From Bacteroidia bacterium (GTDB taxonomy: Bacteria; Bacteroidota; Bacteroidia; Cytophagales; Cyclobacteriaceae): a stretch of 8,757 nucleotides of DNA. The notes under the pieces are model-generated. The model was not told where the DNA came from. It made no database searches and saw only the letters and a program-made list of their open reading frames with translations. The stretch spans positions 1 to 8,757 of the forward strand of contig JAENVX010000244.1 in assembly GCA_016650355.1 (NCBI GenBank), in the 5' to 3' direction. Positions 1 to 7,085 of the stretch are shown piece by piece (within the stretch, counting starts at the first letter, position 1; every line of letters starts with the position of its first letter). A program made the translations under genes and the position numbers.

Positions 1-2
1 GG

Positions 3-65
3 CAGACCATACCAGTTAGATTGAAGAGAAAAGGAGAAGAGTTGACGATAAATGTCACTTTTTAA
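3..65 (+). CDS. 3' end of an upstream gene, possibly a PDZ-domain protein (partial)
   Basis: The frame starting at base 3 is open from the window edge to a TAA at 63-65 and encodes about 20 residues. They include VRLKRKGEELTINVTF, a charged turn followed by alternating hydrophobic residues. This pattern resembles the last two strands of a PDZ domain, such as those ending M61-type peptidases or S41/HtrA-like proteases; that family link is a pattern-based inference from a very short piece. The other two plus-strand frames stop at 17-19 and 22-24, so this is the only frame that can carry a gene up to the cyclase. It overlaps the first ATG of the next gene (52) by 14 nt, which suggests co-transcription or use of the later ATG at 82. 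Confidence 0.4.
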   Translation, partial: QTIPVRLKRKGEELTINVTF

Positions 66-852
66 AATAGGTATATCGCGGATGAAGCCATATCTCTTGT
101 TACTTTCTGTTTCTATTCTTGCCTCATGTAGTCCTCGAAAACAAGCTGAAACAAAAATTGATAATAGTATTCTAACCTATTCAACTCGTGCTGTTCTCCC
201 GCACGACACCAAAGCCTTTACAGAAGGGTTAATTATTCACAACGGAAAAGTGTTTGAAAGCACAGGAGGTGAAAATTCCTGGATAGCCGAAGTTGATGTT
301 GAGTCGGGTATTCAAAATAAGAAAGTGCAACTTGATAAAAGTTATTTTGGAGAAGGAATCACCATCTTAAACAATAAAATATATCAGCTTACCTGGAAAA
401 ATAAAATCGGCTTTGTCTACGACCTTGCTACCTACACGAAAATCGATGAATTCTCGTATGAACGAGAGGGCTGGGGAATCACGCATAATAATCACGAACT
501 GATTGTAAGCGATGGCACCGAAACACTATACTTTTTAGATACAGCAGAATTTTCAATCACAAGAAAGTTGGTTGTTAAAGAGAATGGAATAAAAACAACA
601 AACCTTAACGAGCTTGAATATATTGAAGAGTATATTTTCGCCAATCAATGGGAAACCAATTACATTCTAAAAATTGATCCTGAGGATGGAACAGTGGTTG
701 GCAAATTTGATCTTTCTGAATTCACGAAAAAAGCCAAATGGATGTATCCTCAGTCTGATGTTCTTAATGGAATAGCCTATAACTCAAAAACAAAAGATAT
801 CCTGGTCACAGGAAAATACTGGCCGCTTTCCTTTATCATCCGTCTGAATTAG
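52..852 (+). CDS. Glutaminyl-peptide cyclotransferase (plant/bacterial-type QC), lipoprotein
   Basis: This enzyme converts N-terminal glutamine of peptides or proteins to pyroglutamate with release of ammonia (EC 2.3.2.5). The plant-type family folds as a five-bladed beta-propeller. Family blocks are visible in order, numbered from the ATG at 52: FTEGL (56-60; FTQGL is the commoner form), ESTGG (70-74), YFGEGIT with E102, YQLTW with W116, EGWGIT with W142, SDGT, LNELE (186-190), ANQW with W201, LNGIAY and VTGKYWP near the end. The acidic and Trp residues correspond to the family's catalytic and substrate-binding positions. The N-terminus has a lipobox, LASC, with C26 as the probable lipidated cysteine, so the protein is probably anchored in the envelope. 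An alternative ATG at 82 would give a shorter, cleaner signal (MKPYLLLL...) and avoid overlap with the preceding gene; an in-frame TAA sits at 49-51. No frameshift was seen and the length is normal for the family. The family call is firm; the start is uncertain. Confidence 0.93.
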   Translation: MSLFKIGISRMKPYLLLLSVSILASCSPRKQAETKIDNSILTYSTRAVLPHDTKAFTEGLIIHNGKVFESTGGENSWIAEVDVESGIQNKKVQLDKSYFGEGITILNNKIYQLTWKNKIGFVYDLATYTKIDEFSYEREGWGITHNNHELIVSDGTETLYFLDTAEFSITRKLVVKENGIKTTNLNELEYIEEYIFANQWETNYILKIDPEDGTVVGKFDLSEFTKKAKWMYPQSDVLNGIAYNSKTKDILVTGKYWPLSFIIRLN

Positions 853-880
853 TTCGTACAGTACAAATTTACTACCCGTA

Positions 881-2176
881 TCATTTCTTTCTTGAAACGA
901 GAAAATATAAAATTAAACCTGGAACCATCGTTAAGCATGAATACAACAATATGCGAGAATCTTCTTTGGTTATGTACCAAATCATCCAACAAGTACATAG
1001 TGTAAAAATTATTGGTGGGAGCGGATAAAGAGGGAGACTATAAGGTCGTTCACCCTTCTTATACATTCTTCGAAGCTGAAAAATTCCCAGCACCGTAATC
1101 ATGGAAAAAATGGAAAGGCTTACGGAAATGTATTGAATGATCTCTTTAAACGAACTTACCAGCACCAGAAAAATTGACCATGTAGCCTGGACAATGAGTG
1201 CCATATATGGCATGTTAAATCTATTCTTCGCAGAAAAATTATTTAACAAAGGATAATCCTCCCCCATCGCCTCGGTTACCCGTGGCCCCGCAATTGTCAT
1301 GGCACTTAAAGTTGAAAGTAACGCAAAGCTGAACAAGCCTGAAAAAACCATTCCGATGCGAGGACCAAATAATTTCTGAGCCACCACATTTCCAATGTCG
1401 TTTTGGCCCTGGAGTTCGTCAAAAGTTGCCACGTATAGAAACATACCGTTTAGCGCCAGGTACACAAACGCGACAATCACTGTTCCTGCAATTAATGCGA
1501 TTGGCAAATTCCGAGTTGGCTTTTCCAAATTTCCCGCTATGTATGAGGCCGCATTCCATCCTGTATAGGCATACACAACAAAGACTAAGGAAATTGCAAA
1601 ACCGGGGCTCAGGATTAGATTCAAATCACTCATAACCGGCATGAAAGAAATGCCTGAAACGCTTGACCCAGAAACAAAAATGGGAGCCAGGCAAAAGAAA
1701 ACAATTAGTGAAAGCTTAGCAGAGGTAAGAATTGTTTGAGCAATACCCCCCGCTTTGACACCAAACCAATGAATTGTTGTAACAACGAGGATGGCTGCAA
1801 CGGCCACAAATTTTGTAGGAATTCCCAATGCGTCCTTAGAGTATTCACCGATGGCAATTGCAACAGCTGATATTGCACCTGCAAAACCTACGATAGCACT
1901 CATCCATCCACCAACAAATCCAAGTGCAGGGTGAAATATCTTTCCCAGATAATAGTACTCACCTCCTGATCTTTTTAAGGTGGTGGAAATCTCCGCATAG
2001 GTGAAAGCTCCTGATAAGGCTATCAATCCACCAATAAACCATAACACAAGTATGGCAAAACCAGAAGGAATTGGTCCAACCTGATAGCCCAACGAGGTGA
2101 ACACACCTGTTCCAATCATGTTGGCAATAACTAAAGCAATCGAGACTTGTAAGGTATAGTTCTTGGAGGGAGTCAT
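881..2176 (-). CDS. APC-superfamily amino-acid permease
   Basis: This is a cytoplasmic-membrane transporter, probably importing amino acids by cation symport or exchanging them; the substrate cannot be read from sequence. From the ATG at 2174-2176 it is 431 residues, typical for the family, with about twelve hydrophobic segments. Near the N-terminus is IANMIGTGVF, the unwound first helix whose GxG backbone binds the substrate's amino and carboxyl groups in this family. It is followed by SGGEYYYLGKIF before helix 3. The central block AYTGWNAASYIAGNLEKPTR and then NLPIAL matches the helix 6 to loop signature of APC permeases. The frame stays open upstream to a TTG at 2225-2227 (448 residues), but those 17 extra residues are not hydrophobic and family members usually start just before helix 1, so the ATG was chosen. 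A palindrome lies just upstream of this start. The gene is convergent with the cyclase (28-nt gap) and divergent from the 2317 hydrolase, which suggests a shared control region. Confidence 0.9.
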   Translation of the reverse strand: MTPSKNYTLQVSIALVIANMIGTGVFTSLGYQVGPIPSGFAILVLWFIGGLIALSGAFTYAEISTTLKRSGGEYYYLGKIFHPALGFVGGWMSAIVGFAGAISAVAIAIGEYSKDALGIPTKFVAVAAILVVTTIHWFGVKAGGIAQTILTSAKLSLIVFFCLAPIFVSGSSVSGISFMPVMSDLNLILSPGFAISLVFVVYAYTGWNAASYIAGNLEKPTRNLPIALIAGTVIVAFVYLALNGMFLYVATFDELQGQNDIGNVVAQKLFGPRIGMVFSGLFSFALLSTLSAMTIAGPRVTEAMGEDYPLLNNFSAKNRFNMPYMALIVQATWSIFLVLVSSFKEIIQYISVSLSIFSMITVLGIFQLRRMYKKGERPYSLPLYPLPPIIFTLCTCWMIWYITKEDSRILLYSCLTMVPGLILYFLVSRKK

Positions 2177-2180
2177 GCGT

Positions 2181-2196
2181 ATCTTAATGTTAAGAT
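2181..2196. repeat. 16-bp inverted repeat upstream of the permease start
   Basis: ATCTTAATGTTAAGAT consists of perfect 7-bp arms around a TG spacer. It begins 4 nt upstream of the permease ATG (2176, minus strand), where a bound repressor or a small hairpin in the leader could affect expression. It is a visible repeat. A regulatory role is inference, and short AT-rich palindromes also arise by chance. Confidence 0.35.
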
Positions 2197-2251
2197 CAGC
2201 ATTCAATTCACCAATTACAAAATGCAATTAGGCAACCCAATTCTTACTATC

Positions 2252-2266
2252 ATTTTAAATTAAAAT
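2252..2266. repeat. 15-bp AT palindrome in the divergent intergenic region
   Basis: ATTTTAAATTAAAAT is a perfect inverted repeat with 7-bp arms around a single central A. It lies in the divergent region between the permease (minus) and the secreted hydrolase (plus), about 50 nt before the hydrolase ATG at 2317 and 75 nt before the permease ATG. It could be an operator for either gene, but it contains only A and T, so chance is a real alternative. Confidence 0.3.
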
Positions 2267-2316
2267 CATTGATAATGCTGACGCAGATGCTTATTTTACA
2301 GAATAATAAATTACTT

Positions 2317-4221
2317 ATGAAACTGATATTTAGCTTGTCTCTATTCCTTCTTTTCAGCGCCCCCACAGGTGCCCAAAATAGAGATTCAGCTTATGTGCGC
2401 GATAACTATGAGAAGATGGAAGTCCAGATAGCCATGCGCGATGGAATAAAACTTTTTACGTCAATTTATTTACCGAAGGATAAATCCAAAACATATCCAA
2501 TACTGATGCAGCGCACCTGCTATAGTATTGAGCCTTACGGACCTGATAAATTTGAGAGATCACTTGGGCCATCAAAATATCTAATGCGCGATGGATACAT
2601 CATTGTTTATCAGGATGTACGCGGACGCTGGATGTCGGAAGGGTCGTTTGACAACATGCGCCCTAATATTCCAGGCAATGACCGGAAAAATAAAACTGCA
2701 ATTGACGAATCTTCTGATACATGGGACACCATTGATTGGCTCATTAAAAACATCAAAGGGAATAACGGCAAAGTGGGCATGTGGGGCATTTCTTATCCCG
2801 GCCATTACACCGCTGCAGGCATTCCGGATGCGCACCTCGCGTTAAAGGCATCTTCTCCACAGGCTCCAATTTCAGATTTCTTTTTTGACGACTTCCATCA
2901 CATGGGCGCCTACTTACAAAGTTATACTGCTGCCTTTGCAGTCTTTGGTTATCAAAAGGATAAGCCAACTACGGAGAGTTGGTATGATGATAAAATTATG
3001 AGGTTCTATGAGGATCTCCCGAATGATGGATATGAGTTTAATCTAAAGTTAGGGCCTTTAAAAAATGTTACAGAAAAATATCACAAGGATAATTTTTTTT
3101 GGCAGCAAATTATTGATCACCCAAATTATGATGAGTTCTGGCAGAAGAGAAATTTACTACCACACCTCACCAATGTAAAGCATGCGGTGATGACAGTGGG
3201 TGGCTGGTATGATGCAGAAGATTTGTACGGTCCTTTAAACATTTACAAGAAAATCGAATCCACCAGCCCATCAGCCAGTAATACGATTGTAATGGGACCT
3301 TGGAGTCATGGCGACTGGGCACGCGAAAGAGGATTTCAAATGGTAAACCACATTTATTTTGGAGATAGCATCTCAACTTTTTATCAACGTGAAATAGAGC
3401 GCAAGTTTTTTAATTCAAATCTGAAAGAAGGCGCACAAGCAGCACTGCCGGAAGCATATATGTTTGATTGTGGATTGAAACAGTGGAGACAGTTTACAGA
3501 ATGGCCATCAAAAGAAATCCCTCCTATGAAACTTTACTTCGCAGAGAATGGGAAGCTTTCAATAAATAACCCTACGAAAGAGGAAGCAATATTTGAATAT
3601 GTTAGCGATCCTTCCAAGCCAGTTCCCTATACCTCCCAAACCGAAAGTCTTGTTTTCACACCCAGGAGATTTATGTCTGATGACCAGCGCGCAGCGTCCA
3701 CACGGCCAGATGTGATTACCTTTCAAACGGATCCGCTTCCAGATCAAGTAACGCTTGCCGGAGAAATCATGGCGAAATTAAAAGTTTCGATGTCAGGATC
3801 GGATGCGGATTTTGTTGTGAAACTGATTGACGTGTATCCCGATGATACACCACAAGAGAAAAGGAATCCTGCCAATATCATCATGGGTGGCTATCAACAA
3901 TTAGTACGGCATGAAGTTATGCGTGGCCGTTTCAGAAATAGCTTTGAAAAACCTGAGCCATTTAAGCCTAATGAAATCACAGATGTGCAATTTGCGTTAC
4001 AAGATATTCTCCACACCTTTAAAAAAGGTCATAAAATTATGGTGCAGATTCACAGCACCTGGTTTCCTTATATTGACCGCAATCCGCAGAAATATGTGGA
4101 CAATATTTACAAAGCCAACGAAGAAGATTTTATCAAATCATCTATCAGAGTTTATGGCTCATCTGTTGTAGAAATTGGCGGAGGCGAAAAGTTGAAAGCA
4201 AAAATTGAAACAAAAAAATAA
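2317..4221 (+). CDS. Secreted CocE/NonD-family serine hydrolase, alpha-amino-acid ester hydrolase-like
   Basis: The product has an alpha/beta-hydrolase core (X-Pro dipeptidyl-peptidase S15 family) followed by the C-terminal jelly-roll domain typical of CocE-type enzymes. From the ATG at 2317 (634 residues) it has a Sec signal peptide, MKLIFSLSLFLLFSAPTGAQ. Seen in order are RTCY with Y69 (oxyanion tyrosine position), QDVRGRW, DTWDTIDW, the nucleophile elbow GISYPG with S159, FFFDDFHHMGA, GGWYDAEDLYGP with D299, and GPWSHGDW with H331. S159, D299 and H331 form the expected triad. The DAED motif adds E301 and D302, and D191/D192 lie about 33 residues after the serine. This is the acidic-cluster arrangement I recall for AEHs (EC 3.1.1.43), which bind a substrate alpha-amino group and can act on beta-lactam side chains. 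AEH, glutaryl-acylase-like or general esterase activity remain possible. The frame extends to a TTG at 2269, but the added residues would precede a complete signal peptide. It is the first gene of a probable three-gene operon. Confidence 0.9.
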   Translation: MKLIFSLSLFLLFSAPTGAQNRDSAYVRDNYEKMEVQIAMRDGIKLFTSIYLPKDKSKTYPILMQRTCYSIEPYGPDKFERSLGPSKYLMRDGYIIVYQDVRGRWMSEGSFDNMRPNIPGNDRKNKTAIDESSDTWDTIDWLIKNIKGNNGKVGMWGISYPGHYTAAGIPDAHLALKASSPQAPISDFFFDDFHHMGAYLQSYTAAFAVFGYQKDKPTTESWYDDKIMRFYEDLPNDGYEFNLKLGPLKNVTEKYHKDNFFWQQIIDHPNYDEFWQKRNLLPHLTNVKHAVMTVGGWYDAEDLYGPLNIYKKIESTSPSASNTIVMGPWSHGDWARERGFQMVNHIYFGDSISTFYQREIERKFFNSNLKEGAQAALPEAYMFDCGLKQWRQFTEWPSKEIPPMKLYFAENGKLSINNPTKEEAIFEYVSDPSKPVPYTSQTESLVFTPRRFMSDDQRAASTRPDVITFQTDPLPDQVTLAGEIMAKLKVSMSGSDADFVVKLIDVYPDDTPQEKRNPANIIMGGYQQLVRHEVMRGRFRNSFEKPEPFKPNEITDVQFALQDILHTFKKGHKIMVQIHSTWFPYIDRNPQKYVDNIYKANEEDFIKSSIRVYGSSVVEIGGGEKLKAKIETKK

Positions 4222-4225
4222 CTTA

Positions 4226-4936
4226 ATGAAGTTTGGTCTTTGGGATCATAATAATGGAATCAACAAAAAAATCACTTTTGCTTTAAGCTTACTACTTTCT
4301 GCTTCTTATTCGCTTGCGCAAAAACCTTGGGACACAATCCCTAACCTCCCCCTGCATTACACTCAAAGGATTGAGGCCTTTCGAAAAGAACCAATTGCAA
4401 CCGGAAAAATAATGTTTCTGGGCAACAGCATTACCGAGGGAGCAGATTTTCAAAAACTTCTTAAAGATTCTACCGTCATTAATCGTGGTATAAGTGGAGA
4501 CATCACGTTTGGCATTCTGAATCGGGTAGATGACGTGATCAAGCGAAAACCGGCCAAACTGTTTGTCATGATCGGCATCAATGATCTTTTCAAAGAGATA
4601 CCCGATGAAGTGGTCCTGCAGAATGTAATTACATTCGTCAGAATAGTAAAATCAGGGTCACCAAAAACAGAACTAATCCTACAAAGTATACTTCCTGTCA
4701 ATAAGTCCTTCAAGAATTTCCCTAAGAATTATGATAAGGAAGATCATATTACCACCATCAATGCGCAGCTTAAAAAATTAAGCAAGCACTTTGGCTACAC
4801 GTATATTGACTTGTACAATCAGTTTACGAATACCAACGATCAGTTGGAAGAAAAATATTCATACGATGGATTACATCTGAATGCTGTTGGTTACACGTTT
4901 TGGGTTGAAATTTTGAAAAGGGAGAAATACTTATGA
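4226..4936 (+). CDS. Exported SGNH/GDSL-family hydrolase
   Basis: This is a probable esterase or lipase-like acylhydrolase of the SGNH superfamily; its natural ester (acetylated sugar, lipid or other) is unknown. From the ATG at 4226 it is 236 residues. The four family blocks are present: GNSITEG (66-72) with nucleophile S68, NRGISGD with G88, GINDLF with N119, and YDGLHLNAVGY with D214 and H217 as the acid and base. The N-terminus has an unusually long polar lead (about 15 residues ending NKK) before the hydrophobic segment ITFALSLLLSASYSLA and a likely cleavage near AQ, so export is expected. The frame is open back to a TTG at 4205 that would overlap the preceding gene; the ATG 4 nt after that gene's stop is more natural and indicates translational coupling. 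The block spacing and size resemble single-domain acetylesterases near glycan-processing genes, but that is only a hint. Confidence 0.9.
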   Translation: MKFGLWDHNNGINKKITFALSLLLSASYSLAQKPWDTIPNLPLHYTQRIEAFRKEPIATGKIMFLGNSITEGADFQKLLKDSTVINRGISGDITFGILNRVDDVIKRKPAKLFVMIGINDLFKEIPDEVVLQNVITFVRIVKSGSPKTELILQSILPVNKSFKNFPKNYDKEDHITTINAQLKKLSKHFGYTYIDLYNQFTNTNDQLEEKYSYDGLHLNAVGYTFWVEILKREKYL

Positions 4937-4961
4937 GATTGGCACGTTGTAACCAAATAAA

Positions 4962-6269
4962 ATGAGAGTATATATTATATTTCTTTGTCTTTGCAGTTTC
5001 ACTGTTTCTGCCCAATTCAAAAATATTATGTTGGCCGAACAGAAAGATGGCGTCTATCCGCCATTAGAACCAAGCATTGCCATCAACAAAAAGGATCCTA
5101 ATAATATTGTGGCAGGAATTGTCCTTGATCGGGCTATCTATACAAAGGATGGTGGCATATCGTGGCAGGAGTCGATCCTGACATCCCCTTATGGTGTTTT
5201 TGGTGACCCTGCCGTGATCTCGAACGCAAAAGGAGAGATTTATTTCTTTCACCTGGCCGATCCCAGTGGAAAAGGTAGAAATGATGATGCCTGGCTCGAC
5301 CGCATTGTCTGTCAAAAATCTACTGATGGGGGTGCCACATGGTCATCCGGGAGCTCAATTGGATTTGAGCCGCCAAAAGATCAGGACAAACAGTGGCCTG
5401 CAGTGCATCCGAAGAAAGATTATGTTTACACCACCTGGACCCAGTTTGATAAATATGGTTCACCTGACTCTACGTGTCACTCCAACATAATGTTTAGTAT
5501 GCCGACCAGCGGAGGGAAAAAATGGAGTGATGCCCGGCAGATCAATCAATATTCGGGCGATTGCTTAGATGGCGACAATACAACCGAAGGCGCTGTACCC
5601 ACAGTCTCATTGGAAGGAAAAATATTTGTTGCATGGTCGAATAAAAATAAAATCTACTTTGATCGTTCTTACGATGACGGAAAGATGTGGCTGCAAAATG
5701 ACATTGCTATTGCTGACCAGCCAGGTGGATGGGAAATGGATATACCGGGCTTGAGTCGCTCCAACGGAATGCCGGTTCTAATGATTGACAACAGTCCTAG
5801 CCGATATCACGGAAGTTTATATTTGGTGTGGGCCGACCAGCGCAACGGAGAAAGCGATACCGACATTTGGTTAATGAGATCGGGCAATCGTGGCGACAAT
5901 TGGACATCACCTATTCGAATAAATAAAGATACAGTGGAGACAGGTGCAAAAGGAAAGCATCAGTTCTTGCCTTGGCTTGCAGTGGATCAAGCCACTGGTT
6001 TTATATACATTGTGTACTATGACAGAAGGAATTATGACGATCTTCAGACAGATGTGTACCTCGCTTACTCAACGGATGGTGGAAGCTTATTTACGGAAAC
6101 AAAAATAAGCGAAAGCTCTTTCGTACCTACGGAATCAAAATTCTTTGGGGACTATAATAATATCTCTGCCCATAAAGGCGTCATTACACCCATCTGGACG
6201 CGCATGGATGATGGCCGCACCAGCGTGTGGACAACGGTGATCAAAGATACCGACTTGCTTAAAAAGTAA
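4962..6269 (+). CDS. Exported BNR/Asp-box beta-propeller protein (sialidase fold, activity uncertain)
   Basis: The 435-residue product starts with a short signal peptide (MRVYIIFLCLCSFTVSAQ) and is otherwise one sialidase-like propeller. Asp-box repeats of the form SxDxGxxW can be read at 61-68 (TKDGGISW), 120-127 (STDGGATW), 236-243 (SYDDGKMW), 307-314 (SGNRGDNW) and 370-377 (STDGGSLF); a degenerate copy, SGGKKW, ends at 188. The spacing is that of propeller blades. The segment YPPLEPSIAINKKDP then NNIVAG near the N-terminus is typical of uncharacterised BNR proteins annotated as exo-alpha-sialidase or glycosyl hydrolase. No F/Y-R-I-P motif, which carries the first arginine of true sialidases, was found, so sialidase activity is not supported; glycan binding or another glycosidase activity is possible. 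The gene follows the SGNH gene by 25 nt and probably shares its transcript. The ATG start directly precedes the signal peptide. Confidence 0.8.
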   Translation: MRVYIIFLCLCSFTVSAQFKNIMLAEQKDGVYPPLEPSIAINKKDPNNIVAGIVLDRAIYTKDGGISWQESILTSPYGVFGDPAVISNAKGEIYFFHLADPSGKGRNDDAWLDRIVCQKSTDGGATWSSGSSIGFEPPKDQDKQWPAVHPKKDYVYTTWTQFDKYGSPDSTCHSNIMFSMPTSGGKKWSDARQINQYSGDCLDGDNTTEGAVPTVSLEGKIFVAWSNKNKIYFDRSYDDGKMWLQNDIAIADQPGGWEMDIPGLSRSNGMPVLMIDNSPSRYHGSLYLVWADQRNGESDTDIWLMRSGNRGDNWTSPIRINKDTVETGAKGKHQFLPWLAVDQATGFIYIVYYDRRNYDDLQTDVYLAYSTDGGSLFTETKISESSFVPTESKFFGDYNNISAHKGVITPIWTRMDDGRTSVWTTVIKDTDLLKK

Positions 6270-6275
6270 CGCTGG

Positions 6276-6947
6276 TCAGTTATTTATCGTTTTCGATTCT
6301 ATTGGTTCCCTCGCAATTTCCAATAGTGCTTTCTGAAGTACCTCCGCAGGCTGCGCTCCCGAGATGCCATACTTATTGTTAATTATAAAGTAAGGAACGC
6401 CACTGATGCCGCGTTGAGCGTTCATCCGCTCTTCCATTTCTACCTCTACAACTCCTTCATCGGAATTTAATAAGTTGGAAACTTTTAGTGGATCTAGTCC
6501 TGCTTTGGTAGCTACCGCAACAAGATTTTCATTTTTTGATAAATCAATGCCTTGTTCGAAGTATGCATTTAGAAATGCTTCTTTTACTTCCAACTGTTTG
6601 CCTTCGCTTTTCGCAAATTGAATTACGCGATGCGCGTCACGTGTATTCGGAGATGTCTTCTGAATATCAAAATTGAATTTCAATCCCTCACCGGCTGCAG
6701 TATTTACTACATTGTTTGTCAATTGCTGATATCTATCTTCTCCACCAAACTTATTTACTAAATGTGCCTTTAGATTTTCCCCTTCTTTAGGCATATCCGG
6801 ATTAAGTTCAAACGGATGAAATTCAACTTCCACCTCTACCCGATCGGCAATTAAGTCAATTGCTTTTTCTAATCTTCGTTTGCCAATGTAGCACCAGGGA
6901 CACACCACATCCGATACTATATCTATTTTGATTTTAGTCTTACTCAT
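6276..6947 (-). CDS. DsbA-family (FrnE-type) thiol oxidoreductase
   Basis: This is a thioredoxin-fold protein with a helical insertion, of the DsbA/2-hydroxychromene-2-carboxylate isomerase family (FrnE subgroup). The 223-residue product begins KIKIDIVSDVVCPWCYIGKR, with the redox pair C16-P-W-C19 right after the first strand. The helical middle carries FHPFELNPDMP and DAHRVIQFA, both typical of the FrnE group. Near the end, GISGVPYFIINNKYGISGAQ holds the cis-proline loop (GVP) and the last strands, followed by a final helix. There is no signal peptide, so it acts in the cytoplasm, probably in thiol-disulfide exchange or oxidative-stress defence; the partner is unknown. The ATG start gives the family's usual N-terminus. 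The gene is convergent with the BNR gene (6-nt gap) and divergent from ahcY across a long intergenic region. No functional link to either is evident. Confidence 0.92.
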   Translation of the reverse strand: MSKTKIKIDIVSDVVCPWCYIGKRRLEKAIDLIADRVEVEVEFHPFELNPDMPKEGENLKAHLVNKFGGEDRYQQLTNNVVNTAAGEGLKFNFDIQKTSPNTRDAHRVIQFAKSEGKQLEVKEAFLNAYFEQGIDLSKNENLVAVATKAGLDPLKVSNLLNSDEGVVEVEMEERMNAQRGISGVPYFIINNKYGISGAQPAEVLQKALLEIAREPIESKTINN

Positions 6948-7085
6948 TCAAGGTAAATTTTTCTAACAACTTAGGTTTGATTGTAATAGTTCCATCAAAG
7001 GCACGAACCTGAATTGCTATTGATAAATGATTGATGATACAAAGAAAACATAATGATTATTAAAAAAACTTTTTCTTTAATGCAG
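6948..7085. other. Intergenic leader between the FrnE-type gene and the structured element
   Basis: This is AT-rich non-coding DNA upstream of the minus-strand oxidoreductase. On the minus strand, TGCCTTTG (7003 down to 6996) differs at one position from the Bacteroidota -7 consensus TAnnTTTG, about 50 nt before the ATG at 6947, and no TTG box was found at the right distance. It is only a weak promoter candidate. A run of ATTGAT-like words occurs at about 7018-7037. I see no gene or tRNA here. Confidence 0.3.

Noticed and set aside
2581..2968. Overlapping open frames of 70-85 codons on both strands inside the CocE-family gene
   Set aside because: They are shadows of the real coding frame, whose catalytic motifs run straight through them.
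4226..6269. A sialic-acid catabolism locus (sialate O-acetylesterase plus sialidase)
   Set aside because: The pairing is suggestive, but the BNR protein lacks a visible sialidase arginine motif and no nan-type lyase, epimerase or transporter is in the window.
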